Below are positions 1 through 7,617 of a DNA stretch of 44,836 nucleotides, in pieces (position 1 is the first letter of the stretch; every line of letters begins with the position of its first letter). The stretch comes from an uncultured Prevotella sp. (GTDB lineage: Bacteria > Bacteroidota > Bacteroidia > Bacteroidales > Bacteroidaceae), in the NCBI GenBank assembly GCA_937877685.1, contig CALFGU010000235.1, positions 1-44,836 on the forward strand. The letters run 5' to 3'. Under the pieces are notes generated by a model. It was not told the DNA's origin. It searched no databases and saw only the letters and a list, made by a program, of their open reading frames with translations. The position numbers and the translations under genes are program-made.

Positions 1-681
1 CTCTCCCATGGGGCACTCAGCAACCACCTTTCCGTAGGGGTCAATCAACTGAGTACCGCCCGAATATTGGCAATAGGGGTCCGTACCTACGCGATTCACG
101 GCGCAAACATAACATTGATTTTCAATAGCTCTTGCTTTCAGCAACGACAACCAGGCTTCCACACGAGGCGTGGGCCAACTCGCCACATAGATGGCGGCAT
201 CGTAAGCCTCATCTGCCTTATTGCGTGCAAAGACGGGGAAGCGGAGGTCATAACAAATCTGAAGCAGGAAGCGGAATCCGCGAAACTCTGCCACCACACG
301 CTCCTGCCCTGCCGTATAGCGCAAGTGCTCACCACCGAAGGTAAAGAGGTGGTGCTTATCATAGAGTGTGGTTTCACCATCGGGGCGAACGAAGCAAAGA
401 CGATTGAAGTAGCGACCATCTTGTTCGCGAACGGCGATACTACCTACCACTGCCGCGTCCAACTCCCTTGCCATCGCGAGCATCCATTGGTGAGAAGGGC
501 ACGTATCGTTCTGCCACTCCTCAGCGATACCCTCGGGCACGGTAGCGAAACCCGTAGAAAACATTTCGGGAAGTATATACACATCTGCTGCGTCCATCTC
601 ACGCATCTTGCGAGCCGCCTCTGCACAATTTGTCTTCGGATCAGCCCACAATAAGTCCATTTGCAGGAGATTTATTTTCAT
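1..681 (-). CDS. Carbon-nitrogen hydrolase (nitrilase/omega-amidase family), 3' end missing
   Basis: The minus strand is open from an ATG at 681 to the left edge, giving 227 residues without a stop, so the C-terminus lies outside the window. The nitrilase-fold catalytic triad is visible: Glu39 in ILPEMFSTGF, Lys109 in YDKHHLF and Cys143 in QICYDLRFP. There is no signal peptide, so it should be cytoplasmic. The MFSTGF and CYDLRFP motifs resemble the omega-amidase group (YafV/Nit2-like), which hydrolyses alpha-keto-glutaramate or related amides; the substrate is inferred. A -7 box on the minus strand at 735-742 supports the start. A second ATG lies seven codons in, but the first gives the usual MKINLLQ-type beginning. 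Confidence 0.9.
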   Translation of the reverse strand, partial: MKINLLQMDLLWADPKTNCAEAARKMREMDAADVYILPEMFSTGFATVPEGIAEEWQNDTCPSHQWMLAMARELDAAVVGSIAVREQDGRYFNRLCFVRPDGETTLYDKHHLFTFGGEHLRYTAGQERVVAEFRGFRFLLQICYDLRFPVFARNKADEAYDAAIYVASWPTPRVEAWLSLLKARAIENQCYVCAVNRVGTDPYCQYSGGTQLIDPYGKVVAECPMGE

Positions 682-734
682 TGTGAAAGCAAAAACAAGT
701 ATTTAGTTACAATATGTTTGTTAAGTCTAGGTTG

Positions 735-742
735 CAAAGTTA
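735..742 (-). promoter_or_regulatory. Bacteroidota -7 promoter box for the carbon-nitrogen hydrolase
   Basis: On the minus strand the sequence is TAacTTTG, matching TAnnTTTG, about 55 bases upstream of the ATG at 681. No clear -33 TTTG was found. Confidence 0.5.
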
Positions 743-927
743 TTTTATTTTCTTCACACTACACGATTTATACATTTTTTTTTCACGTTTCTTATAAAAA
801 AATGTGTGCAAACGGGGCACAATGAACACATTTTCGAGGCGGAAAGTGACTAAAAACGCCCCACTTTGCTCTAATTATTGTCCCAATCTTACTCCCCCGA
901 AAAACTGTATGCCTTTTAGGAAAAACA

Positions 928-980
928 ATTTGAGAGATATTTCAAATTAAGTCTCAATTAATTTGAAATATCTCTCAAAT
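928..980 (-). terminator. Perfect 23-bp inverted repeat, probable terminator of the PhnA-like gene
   Basis: Arms 928-950 and 958-980 are exact reverse complements around a 7-base loop. The stem is AT-rich and lies 28 bases past the stop of the minus-strand gene ending at 1008; on the minus strand it is followed by a T-rich tail (TGTTTTT). The rest of the 682-1007 gap holds only AT-rich sequence and the hydrolase promoter. Confidence 0.65.
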
Positions 981-1007
981 AAAAATCTGCAAGTCTATTG
1001 CTTTTCA

Positions 1008-1340
1008 CTATTTCTTTAAGAAGCAGGTTTTCAAGACAATGCCGCTACCGTCAATCTTACAATCCACCTCCTCGGGATTTTCCGTAAGGCGAATGCTCTT
1101 AACCTTCGTGCCGCGCTTGATTACCATTGACGAACCTTTAACTTTAAGGTCCTTAATTACAGTAACAGCATCGCCATCAAAAAGTTCAGCGCCATTGCTA
1201 TCACGAGGAACGCTCACTTCTTCGCCTCCCTCCTGCTCAGCTTCATGAAACTCATGCGCACAATCGGGGCATACGAAAAGCGACCCGTCAAAGTAAGTGT
1301 ATTCACTGCCACACTTCGGGCAATTTGGAATGTCGTTCAT
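1008..1340 (-). CDS. PhnA/YjdM-like zinc-ribbon protein
   Basis: A 110-residue protein starting MNDIPNCPKC. Cys7, Cys10, Cys24 and Cys27 form two CxxC knuckles of an N-terminal zinc ribbon, and the rest (DSNGAELFDGDAVTVIKDLKVKG) is the small SH3-like C-terminal domain of the PhnA family. The name comes from linkage to phosphonate genes in E. coli; no phosphonate genes are here and the real function is unclear. The reading frame extends 28 codons further upstream, but the -7 box at 1375-1382 would fall inside that extension, so the ATG at 1340 is preferred. It is a single-gene unit with a hairpin downstream. Confidence 0.88.
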   Translation of the reverse strand: MNDIPNCPKCGSEYTYFDGSLFVCPDCAHEFHEAEQEGGEEVSVPRDSNGAELFDGDAVTVIKDLKVKGSSMVIKRGTKVKSIRLTENPEEVDCKIDGSGIVLKTCFLKK

Positions 1341-1374
1341 TGGATGAAATGTTATTTTTGGGGTTACTACAGCA

Positions 1375-1382
1375 CAAAGATA
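1375..1382 (-). promoter_or_regulatory. -7 box for the PhnA-like gene
   Basis: TAtcTTTG on the minus strand, about 35 bases upstream of the ATG at 1340. Its position decides the choice of the shorter start. Confidence 0.55.
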
Positions 1383-1489
1383 CACATTTTCAACGAATCC
1401 TCCCAGCACGAACAGTAATACCATTGTTAAAAATCACATTCCGCATGGACTTTCTCTTTTCTCATTTCCCATTTCTCATTTCTTTATTG

Positions 1490-1497
1490 TACCTTTG
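1490..1497 (+). promoter_or_regulatory. -7 box for the DUF4468 gene
   Basis: TAccTTTG, followed by CCC, 35 bases before the ATG at 1532. Confidence 0.6.
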
Positions 1498-1531
1498 CCC
1501 CGAAACATTATAAAATAAACCCTATCCTACT

Positions 1532-2161
1532 ATGAAGAAATTTGCACTTTTCCTCATGATGTTGCTCCCCCTCGGCGTGATTGCCCAGAAGCAACAAGAT
1601 ATGAGTAAATACCTTGCTGGCGCTGTGCCTACGCAGAATGGCATTGTGATTTTTGAAAAATCGTTTGAGGTTCCCGGTAAGAACAAGGCGGAAATCTATG
1701 AAGGCCTTAAGACTTATTTTGCCGAAAACATCCTTCAGGGCGAAAACGTGTTGCCCCAAACGCGCATTCAGGAGGAACAACCCGAAGCGGGAACGATTGC
1801 TATTGCCGTTGAGGAGTATCTTTACTTCAAGCGTAAACCTCTTGTTACTGACGGCACACGCTTTTACTTCCAACTCGTTGCGCAAGCTGAGGACGGTAAG
1901 TTTACCATTTCCATGCGTCGCATACGTTATATTTACGACCTAACGGAAACGCCCTCTACGGAAGCACACCCCGACGTTTGTTTCTCTGCAGAGAAATGGA
2001 TTACGGACGAAGAAGCGCTCAACAAGAAGCAAACTAAACTCCTCAAAATCCCTGGAAAGTTCCGCCGCTTCACTATCGACCGTAAGGATGAAATCTTTAA
2101 CGGTGCCGCAAAGGCAGTGGGCGCGAAGCGCAAGGTGAAGGTCGTAGAAGTTTACGAATAA
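1532..2161 (+). CDS. Exported DUF4468-domain protein
   Basis: 209 residues with a signal peptide (MKKFALFLMMLLPLGVIAQ, cleavage likely after Ala18). The mature part begins with the DUF4468 domain typical of Bacteroidota: an amphipathic start around residues 35-60 (GIVIFEKSFEVPGKNKAEIY) and a strand region around 85-130 with VEEYLYFKRKPL and RFYFQLVAQAEDGKFTISM. The C-terminal third is charged and ends KVKVVEVYE. The family is exported and of unknown function. The gene stands alone behind a good -7 box. No catalytic motif is seen. Confidence 0.85.
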   Translation: MKKFALFLMMLLPLGVIAQKQQDMSKYLAGAVPTQNGIVIFEKSFEVPGKNKAEIYEGLKTYFAENILQGENVLPQTRIQEEQPEAGTIAIAVEEYLYFKRKPLVTDGTRFYFQLVAQAEDGKFTISMRRIRYIYDLTETPSTEAHPDVCFSAEKWITDEEALNKKQTKLLKIPGKFRRFTIDRKDEIFNGAAKAVGAKRKVKVVEVYE

Positions 2162-2249
2162 CACATATATTAATAAGGTATGTCAAGACAAACGTTTTGG
2201 CATACCTTATTTGGTTTGTGGTCTCACGCCACCTTCAGCATTTGTTCTT

Positions 2250-2339
2250 GACAGAAGAACATAAGTACAAAAGTTTTAGCCACCACCATTTCCAAAAGAA
2301 GCACATATAAAATCTGTTCTTATATTCTTCTGTCTAAAA
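2250..2339. repeat. Imperfect inverted copy of the GACAGAAG/TTCTGTC dispersed repeat
   Basis: The left arm at 2250-2273 (GACAGAAGAACATAAG) is mirrored by the right arm at 2313-2339 (CTTCTGTCTAAAA). The same words fill the 32.9-33.2, 35.0, 36.5 and 38.3-38.5 kb intergenic regions. It lies between the DUF4468 gene and cdd. Confidence 0.65.
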
Positions 2340-2354
2340 ACCACCCCACCTACC

Positions 2355-2840
2355 ATGAAAGAAGAAACACTCTGTCTGCACTACAAGACGTGCGACTACG
2401 ACGAACTCTCCGCCGCCGACCGCCAACTCATTGATTGTGCCAAAGCAGCGTGCACATCGGCATACGCCCCCTACTCTCAATTTCAAGTAGGCGCCGCCGT
2501 GCTCTTGGAGAATGGCGAAATCATCTGCGGAAGCAACCAAGAAAACGCCGCCTACCCCAGTGGCATCTGCGCCGAACGCTGTGCCGTGTTCTACGCCAAC
2601 TCACGCTACCCCGAGAGCGCCGTTCTCGCCCTCGCCATTGCGGCATCCAACAAACCCGGAGAGTTTCTCTCCTCACCAATCACGCCTTGTGGCGCCTGCC
2701 GTCAAGTGTTGCTCGAAACGCAACGTCGCTTTAACACCCCCATGCGCATCCTGCTCTACGGCACCTCTCGAGTGCTCACCTTCGACTCCCTCGACCCGCT
2801 CCTTCCCTTTCAGTTTACGGGCGATGAAATAAAGTTGTGA
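2355..2840 (+). CDS. cdd: Cytidine deaminase
   Basis: 161 residues. Hydrolytic deamination of cytidine or deoxycytidine to the uridine form, for pyrimidine salvage in the cytosol. Zinc ligands and proton donor are visible: Cys72 and Glu74 in GICAERC, and Cys112 and Cys115 in PCGACRQ. The substrate-binding segment around residues 38-64 (APYSQFQVGAAVLLENGEI to NQENAAYPSG) matches the homotetrameric short-chain family. The length is slightly above the roughly 130-residue norm because of about 20 extra N-terminal residues. The upstream gap holds an inverted dispersed repeat rather than a recognisable promoter. Confidence 0.96.
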   Translation: MKEETLCLHYKTCDYDELSAADRQLIDCAKAACTSAYAPYSQFQVGAAVLLENGEIICGSNQENAAYPSGICAERCAVFYANSRYPESAVLALAIAASNKPGEFLSSPITPCGACRQVLLETQRRFNTPMRILLYGTSRVLTFDSLDPLLPFQFTGDEIKL

Positions 2841-2864
2841 ATCTGACTATTAAGCAACCCCTAA

Positions 2865-2927
2865 ACAAAGTGAGGAATTCGACGCACAAAGTGAGAAATT
2901 CGGCGCACAAAGTGAGGAATTAGAAGC
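2865..2927. repeat. 21-bp tandem repeat, three units
   Basis: Three units begin at 2865, 2886 and 2907, each starting ACAAAGTGAG and then AATT, differing at a few positions. They lie just after cdd. The rest of 2928-3110 is AT-rich with nothing recognised. Confidence 0.85.
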
Positions 2928-3112
2928 GCTAATTCTTATATTATTTTTTCAACAAGCAATGTTGTTGTCACGAGATGACTTCACCCCCTGCCTAAATCCG
3001 TTGAAAGAACAGATAAAACATTCTTTTTGCCAACCCAGTATATCATTTTCTTCAGAAAAATTAGACCTTAACAACAAAAGTTGCATTTTTTTGAAAAAAA
3101 ATCCCTGCAACC

Positions 3113-3144
3113 CTTGTCAGAATAAAAAAAAACACGTACCTTTG
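3113..3144 (+). promoter_or_regulatory. Promoter of tRNA-Ser
   Basis: CTTG at 3113-3116, a 20-base spacer, then TAccTTTG at 3137-3144, close to the Bacteroidota consensus. Transcription would start about 30 bases before the tRNA. Confidence 0.75.
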
Positions 3145-3180
3145 CACTCGTTAAAAGAAACCAACTCACGAAGGTCTCTT

Positions 3181-3265
3181 GGAGAGATGGTAGAGTGGTC
3201 GATTACAGCAGTCTTGAAAACTGCCGTACCGAGAGGTACCGGGGGTTCGAATCCCTCTCTCTCCG
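3181..3265 (+). tRNA. tRNA-Ser (anticodon TGA)
   Basis: GGAGAGA (3181-3187) pairs with TCTCTCC (3258-3264). The anticodon loop CTTGAAA gives TGA. There is a long variable arm, as expected for serine, and a standard T-loop TTCGAAT. CCA is not encoded. A hairpin terminator follows at once. Confidence 0.95.
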
Positions 3266-3268
3266 CTT

Positions 3269-3315
3269 AAAAGGTGTGAATCTTCAAACAATGAGGTTCA
3301 CACCTTTTTCTTTTT
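3269..3315 (+). terminator. Hairpin terminator after tRNA-Ser
   Basis: 12-bp perfect stem (3269-3280 with 3297-3308), a 16-base loop and a T-rich tail. It lies 23 bases before the queA start, so queA must rely on read-through or on an internal promoter not recognised here. Confidence 0.8.
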
Positions 3316-3337
3316 CCTTCGTGCAAACCTTCATAGC

Positions 3338-4567
3338 ATGATTACGACAAAGCAAATCCAGATTAAGGATTATAATTACAACCTCCCCGACGAGCGCATT
3401 GCGAAGTACCCCAAGACGGAGCGCGACGCTTCCAAACTTTTGGTATATCGTGGAGGTGATATTTCTGAACATTCCTTCAAATCCCTTCCCGAGCACCTTC
3501 CCGAGGGAGCGCTGATGGTGTTTAACAATACAAAGGTCATTCAGGCGCGACTTCATTTTCAGAAATCTACGGGGGCACACATCGAAATCTTTTGCCTCGA
3601 ACCGCATACACCTCTTGATTATCAGCAATCGTTTGCACAGACGCGCCGTGTGACGTGGACATGCCTCGTGGGTAATCTTAAGAAGTGGAAGGAGGGACGC
3701 CTCGAGCGCCAAATCCAAGTTGGCGAAACCAACATTACGCTTACCGCTGAGCGCATCGGCGAAAGCGGTACAGGATTTGAGATTGCCTTCGATTGGAACA
3801 ACGACAAGATTACCTTTGCCGAAGTGCTCGACGCCATAGGCGAACTCCCCATTCCCCCATACCTCAATCGCGCGACCGAAGAAAGCGACCTCAAGACCTA
3901 CCAAACGGTTTACTCCAAAATCAAAGGGTCGGTAGCGGCGCCAACCGCTGGTCTCCACTTCACCCCTGCCGTACTCGCTGAATTAGACGCCCGTGGCATT
4001 GAGCGCAATGAGGTGACGCTTCACGTAGGTGCTGGAACCTTCAAACCCGTAAAGAGTGAGCACATCGAAGGTCACACCATGCACGCCGAATGGATTGCTG
4101 TGGAGCGACGCACCCTGGAACGTCTCCTTGCTCACGGCGCTTCGTGCATTGCCGTAGGCACTACCTCGGTGCGCACTCTTGAAAGCCTCTATTACATCGG
4201 CGTGATGATTCACAAGAATCCCAATGCCGCACTCGAAGAACTCCATGTGCCGCAATGGTTGCCCTATGAATACGCCGCAGAAGCGGGCGAAAAACTCACC
4301 GCAGCTGAATCCTTGCAAGCCATTCTCGACTACATGGACCGAGGCGGCATGCAGGTGCTCCACACTGCCACACAAATCATCATTGCTCCGGGTTATAAAT
4401 ATAATATTGTGCGTGCCATCGTCACAAACTTCCATCAGCCACAAAGCACTCTGCTCCTGCTCGTCTCCTCCCTCATTGGCGACGACTGGAAACGCGTTTA
4501 CGACTACGCCCTTCAGCACGACTTCCGCTTCCTCAGCTATGGCGATAGTTCGTTATTAATTCCATGA
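3338..4567 (+). CDS. queA: S-adenosylmethionine:tRNA ribosyltransferase-isomerase QueA
   Basis: 409 residues. Transfers and isomerises the ribose of SAM onto 7-aminomethyl-7-deazaguanine in tRNA to make epoxyqueuosine, the penultimate queuosine step. Family hallmarks: YNLPDERIAKYP near the N-terminus, RDASKLLVYRGG, LMVFNNTKVIQARL, KGSVAAPTAGLHFT near the middle, LHVGAGTFKPV, HAEWIAV, AVGTTSVRTLES, and a C-terminal TNFHQPQSTLLLLVSSLIG. It is about 50 residues longer than E. coli QueA owing to insertions, which is common in Bacteroidota homologues. Other queuosine genes are not in the window. Confidence 0.96.
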   Translation: MITTKQIQIKDYNYNLPDERIAKYPKTERDASKLLVYRGGDISEHSFKSLPEHLPEGALMVFNNTKVIQARLHFQKSTGAHIEIFCLEPHTPLDYQQSFAQTRRVTWTCLVGNLKKWKEGRLERQIQVGETNITLTAERIGESGTGFEIAFDWNNDKITFAEVLDAIGELPIPPYLNRATEESDLKTYQTVYSKIKGSVAAPTAGLHFTPAVLAELDARGIERNEVTLHVGAGTFKPVKSEHIEGHTMHAEWIAVERRTLERLLAHGASCIAVGTTSVRTLESLYYIGVMIHKNPNAALEELHVPQWLPYEYAAEAGEKLTAAESLQAILDYMDRGGMQVLHTATQIIIAPGYKYNIVRAIVTNFHQPQSTLLLLVSSLIGDDWKRVYDYALQHDFRFLSYGDSSLLIP

Positions 4568-4576
4568 GGAATTAGT

Positions 4577-4604
4577 GAGGAGAGAGGAGTGAGGAGAGAG
4601 GAGT
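4577..4604. repeat. 14-bp direct repeat, two units, left of the four-helix-bundle gene
   Basis: GAGGAGAGAGGAGT occurs twice in tandem (4577-4590, 4591-4604). A related array in inverted orientation lies on the other side of the gene at 5033-5060. Confidence 0.85.
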
Positions 4605-4652
4605 CCGTTCGGGCATATTTACCCCATTTTTTAAGAAAATTACCCCCATCCT

Positions 4653-5006
4653 ATGGCTGAAAGTATTATCCTTAAGAAAAGCAAATCTTTTGCGCTTAGA
4701 ATCATTAAATTATACAAATATTTAACTGAAGAGAAAAAGGAGTTTGTATTATCCAAGCAACTCCTACGCAGTGGCACAAGTATTGGCGCCAACGCTAAAG
4801 AAGGAGCTTACGGACAGTCTAAAGCAGATTTATGCGCTCGACTTTTTATTGCTCAAAAAGAATGCGCCGAAACAGAGTATTGGCTTGAACTTCTTTATGA
4901 AAGCAATTTTATCACGCCAAATGAATTTGACAGTATATACAAAGATTGCCAAGAACTCATGCGCCTAATCGTAGCATCCACGAAGACCTTACAAGGTAAG
5001 AATTAA
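4653..5006 (+). CDS. Four-helix-bundle protein (S23/bAvd-like family)
   Basis: 117 residues, all predicted helical. It carries the family signature from about residue 38: LLRSGTSIGANAKEGAYGQSK, then KADLCARLFIAQKECAETEYWLELL. Members are encoded in 23S rRNA intervening sequences, near diversity-generating retroelements, or as lone genes; here there is no reverse transcriptase or template/variable repeat pair nearby. Biochemical role unknown; the family forms pentameric bundles that can bind nucleic acid. The gene is bracketed by short tandem repeats at 4577-4604 and 5033-5060, which suggests it may have arrived as a small cassette. Confidence 0.9.
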   Translation: MAESIILKKSKSFALRIIKLYKYLTEEKKEFVLSKQLLRSGTSIGANAKEGAYGQSKADLCARLFIAQKECAETEYWLELLYESNFITPNEFDSIYKDCQELMRLIVASTKTLQGKN

Positions 5007-5032
5007 CGCCGGATTTTAACGCCGGATGGCCT

Positions 5033-5060
5033 ACTCACTACTCTCTACTCACTACTCTCT
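5033..5060. repeat. 14-bp direct repeat, two units, right of the four-helix-bundle gene
   Basis: ACTCACTACTCTCT twice in tandem (5033-5046, 5047-5060). Its reverse complement matches a rotation of the 4577-4604 unit at about 12 of 14 positions. It immediately precedes the NUDIX start. Confidence 0.85.
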
Positions 5061-5067
5061 ATTTCAC

Positions 5068-5568
5068 ATGACCGACAACCAAAACGAACTCCTGCCCCTC
5101 GTAGATGAGGAAGGCAACATCATAGGTAGCGCAACGCGCCGCGAATGTCACGATGGGAGTCACAAACTTCACCCTGTCGTACACCTTCATGTATTTAACA
5201 CGAAGGGAGAACTCTATCTGCAACACCGCCCTGAGTGGAAGGACATCCAACCCGATAAATGGGACACGGCGGTTGGTGGACACGTAGATTTAGGAGAATG
5301 TGTGGGCGACGCCCTCCGCCGTGAGGTGCGCGAGGAAATCGGTTTGACGGATTTCACTCCCGAACACATCTGCACCTATGTCTTTGAGAGTGCACGCGAC
5401 CGCGAACTGGTGTATGTATTTAAGACAACGACGGACGAAACACCCACCCCCTCCGCAGAACTTGCGGGTGGTGCCTTTTTCTCTGCTGAAGAAATCAAAC
5501 AACGTATGAATACGGGATTCTTCACCCCCAATTTCGAGAGCGAATACCAGCGTTGCTTCGGGAAATAA
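5068..5568 (+). CDS. NUDIX hydrolase
   Basis: 166 residues. The NUDIX box lies at residues 71-93 (GHVDLGE to RREVREEIGL), matching GX5EX7REUXEEXGU with all catalytic glutamates. The N-terminal half (VDEEGNIIGSATRRECHDG, LHPVVHLHVFN) is typical of the Idi-like/YfcD-like subgroup acting on nucleotide or isoprenoid diphosphates; the substrate is not determined. The ATG at 5068 is preferred over one 14 codons upstream because that extension would translate the 14-bp repeats. The pyrophosphohydrolase function is secure at family level only. Confidence 0.92.
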   Translation: MTDNQNELLPLVDEEGNIIGSATRRECHDGSHKLHPVVHLHVFNTKGELYLQHRPEWKDIQPDKWDTAVGGHVDLGECVGDALRREVREEIGLTDFTPEHICTYVFESARDRELVYVFKTTTDETPTPSAELAGGAFFSAEEIKQRMNTGFFTPNFESEYQRCFGK

Positions 5569-5619
5569 GCGTATTTTCCGCTTTTATACCTGATTTTTCA
5601 AAAAAATCAACGCAAACAC

Positions 5620-5650
5620 TTTGCTGTTTCAAAATATCTTTCTACTTTTG
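5620..5650 (+). promoter_or_regulatory. Promoter of tRNA-Met
   Basis: TTTG at 5620-5623, a 19-base spacer, then TActTTTG at 5643-5650: an essentially perfect Bacteroidota promoter. Confidence 0.8.
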
Positions 5651-5687
5651 CACTCGCAAACAAGAAACAACATCTCTTTTGCGGAAT

Positions 5688-5761
5688 GGCGAGATAGCTC
5701 AGTTGGTTAGAGCGTCGGATTCATAATCCGGAGGTCGTGGGATCATGCCCCACTCTCGCTA
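5688..5761 (+). tRNA. tRNA-Met (anticodon CAT) with an unusual T-loop
   Basis: Acceptor GGCGAGA pairs with TCTCGCT (one G-T), D-stem GCTC/GAGC, anticodon loop TTCATAA, T-stem GTGGG/CCCAC. It lacks the initiator hallmarks (three G-C pairs in the anticodon stem), so elongator Met is likely; a lysidine-modified Ile tRNA also reads CAT and cannot be excluded. The T-loop is ATCATGC instead of the TTCRANY form: positions 54 and 58 are A and T instead of T and A. CCA is not encoded. Confidence 0.88.
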
Positions 5762-5768
5762 CTTAACG

Positions 5769-5799
5769 AACACCTACACACATGTGTGGGTGTTTTTTT
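5769..5799 (+). terminator. Terminator after tRNA-Met
   Basis: A hairpin built from AACACC/GGTGTT and ACACA/TGTG, followed by seven T. Beyond it, 5800-6160 is AT-rich with no gene recognised. Confidence 0.8.
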
Positions 5800-6160
5800 G
5801 TGCGTTAGCCGATCCTAAGTTTCGTTTGATGGAACATTTGTTAAGAATGGCGACCATCAGAAGGATAGAAGATTCCTTTTTCTCAGAAACTATTATTTGC
5901 GCGTCACGTACCACGAAACGTACCTTACTAACCCAGTCCAACAATTGTTACATAATGTAAGCAGGAACTGGGTAAAGAGCTAAAATTCGGCAGTTTAGAG
6001 TGTCAAATTGTAAATAAAATCTATTTCCTTAAGTTTTAAAAATCCGTATTTTGATTACATTTCGCTCAGTCAAACTTACCATTTGTCTAAAAAATGATAA
6101 AATTTTCATGCAAAAAGTAAGATTTTTATTTAGTGCACCTATCTTTTAGATTTTTAACAA

Positions 6161-6168
6161 TAAATTTG
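6161..6168 (+). promoter_or_regulatory. -7 box for the AraC-type regulator
   Basis: TAaaTTTG, 28 bases before the ATG at 6196; it supports that short start. Confidence 0.6.
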
Positions 6169-6195
6169 CGACACACCAATTAACGTTTCATTTAT

Positions 6196-6570
6196 ATGAA
6201 AGAGCCAGTTCATCGCAAGTTTGACCTTAAGAAACTCAACCTAATTGAGCGCATGCATGCTCTTATGGAAGAACGCAAACTGTACCTCAATCCGAAATTT
6301 TCAATTATTGATTTGACAAAACTATTGGGAACGAATCGCACCTATGTTTCAGTTTACCTCAACGAGGTGATGGGCAAATCATTTTTTGATTTCGTGAATG
6401 AGTACCGACTCACTGTGGCCGAAAAGTTAGTAAGCGAAACCGACTTAAACTTTAGTAAAATTGCAGAGAAATCTGGATTTAATTCGCTCTGCACCTTCCG
6501 ACGCGCGTTTGTAAAGAAGAACAAGATTACCCCTGGAGAGTATCGCGAGCGTTATGGTAAACAAAACTAA
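6196..6570 (+). CDS. Stand-alone AraC-family DNA-binding protein
   Basis: 124 residues, almost entirely an AraC/XylS double helix-turn-helix: first helix-turn-helix around residues 38-58 (SIIDLTKLLGTNRTYVSVYL), second around 85-110 (FSKIAEKSGFNSLCTFRRAF), ending in KITPGEYRERY. There is no ligand-binding or membrane sensor domain. In Bacteroidota this type usually sits at the C-terminus of larger sensors, so it is either a genuine small regulator or a remnant. The promoter directly upstream and a clean start argue for a functional short gene. Targets unknown. Confidence 0.88.
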   Translation: MKEPVHRKFDLKKLNLIERMHALMEERKLYLNPKFSIIDLTKLLGTNRTYVSVYLNEVMGKSFFDFVNEYRLTVAEKLVSETDLNFSKIAEKSGFNSLCTFRRAFVKKNKITPGEYRERYGKQN

Positions 6571-6632
6571 CCGACATGTCTGAACGCGACGTGTCACACT
6601 GATACTAAAGCTAACCACACCCACACATTAGC

Positions 6633-6684
6633 AAAAAGAGAATGCAAAAAGGAATTTATTTTCCTGCTTGCATTCTCTTTTTTT
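6633..6684. terminator. Bidirectional terminator between the AraC-type gene and rpoD
   Basis: AAAAAGAGAATGCAA (6633-6647) pairs with TTGCATTCTCTTTTT from 6668, with a T-run on the plus strand and an A-run on the other side. It lies between convergent genes and could serve both. Confidence 0.85.
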
Positions 6685-6734
6685 ATCACCTTTAGGCGAG
6701 AATATTTAACCCCTCCCCACCTCTTAGGCGTTAT

Positions 6735-7595
6735 TTAACCCAGATATTTAATCAAGATATTGATATTGTCTGCTTCGCGAAGACGGCGAAGGGCACGTTC
6801 CTTAATTTGACGCACACGTTCGCGCGTAAGACTCATATTGTTTGCCACTTCTTCAGCAGTCATTTCGTTGCGACCGATACCAAAGAGCATCTTCAACACA
6901 GTGCGTTCACGCTCATTGAGCACGGCGAGCGCGGCTTCGAGGTCTGAAGAGAGCGATTCGCGTTCCATGGAGTTGTCAGTGCCGGGCGCTGATTCGTCTT
7001 GCATTACGTCGATCAAGCAATTGGAATCGTCATCCTGGAAAGGAGCATCCACGCTGACCTTCTTGCCGTTTGTTCCGAGCGCATCCTGAACCTTTGAGAG
7101 GTCTGTTTCAAGAATGTCTGCTAATTCCTGCGCTGAGGGGCGACGCTCAAACTCTTGTTCAAAACTTACGATAGCCTTCGAAAGTTTGCTTTGGAAACCC
7201 ACCTGATTCAAAGGCATACGCACGATACGACTCTGCTCAGAAATTGCCTGAAGAATGCTTTGGCGAATCCACCAAACGGCATAAGAGATAAACTTAAAAC
7301 CACGCGTTTCGTCAAACTTCTGTGCCGCCTTAATCAATCCCAAGTTACCTTCGTCAATCAAGTCATTAAGGGCAAGACCTTGGTTTTGGTACTGCTTAGC
7401 TACCGAAACCACGAAACGAAGATTCGCACGCGTCAAGCGGTCAAGGGCTTCCTGGTCGCCTTTATGGATGCGCTGAGCAAGTTCTACCTCTTCATCAGTA
7501 GAAATCAATTCTTCACGTCCAATTTCAACGAGATACTTGTCCAAAGCCGCACTTGAGCGGTTCGTAATACTTTTGTTAATCTTTAGTTGTCGCAT
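6735..7595 (-). CDS. rpoD: Primary RNA polymerase sigma factor
   Basis: 286 residues, the short primary sigma factor of Bacteroidota, without region 1.1. Region 1.2 at the start (SSAALDKYLVEIGREELIS), region 2 with RFVVSVAKQYQNQGLALNDL, DLIDEGNLGLIKAAQKFD and YAVWWIRQSI, region 3 near QSKLSKAIVSFEQEF, and region 4 at the C-terminus (LFGIGRNEMTAEEVANNMS then LTRERVRQIKERALRRLRE). It directs initiation at TAnnTTTG promoters, which agrees with the many such boxes here, including its own at 7618-7650. Single-gene unit. Confidence 0.97.
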   Translation of the reverse strand: MRQLKINKSITNRSSAALDKYLVEIGREELISTDEEVELAQRIHKGDQEALDRLTRANLRFVVSVAKQYQNQGLALNDLIDEGNLGLIKAAQKFDETRGFKFISYAVWWIRQSILQAISEQSRIVRMPLNQVGFQSKLSKAIVSFEQEFERRPSAQELADILETDLSKVQDALGTNGKKVSVDAPFQDDDSNCLIDVMQDESAPGTDNSMERESLSSDLEAALAVLNERERTVLKMLFGIGRNEMTAEEVANNMSLTRERVRQIKERALRRLREADNINILIKYLG

Positions 7596-7617
7596 AGTCT
7601 TGATTCAAAATGAGGTG

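Noticed and set aside
67..654. Long open frame on the plus strand at the left edge
   Set aside because: It is the complement of the carbon-nitrogen hydrolase, whose catalytic triad is intact on the minus strand.
2959..3270. Open frame running through tRNA-Ser
   Set aside because: It overlaps the whole tRNA and its promoter, and the translation has no family resemblance.
4653..5006. Diversity-generating retroelement accessory (bAvd)
   Set aside because: No reverse transcriptase, template repeat or variable repeat was seen nearby; the gene is a lone family member.
5745..5960. Open frame of 71 codons after tRNA-Met
   Set aside because: It starts inside the tRNA and runs through the terminator; no recognisable protein.
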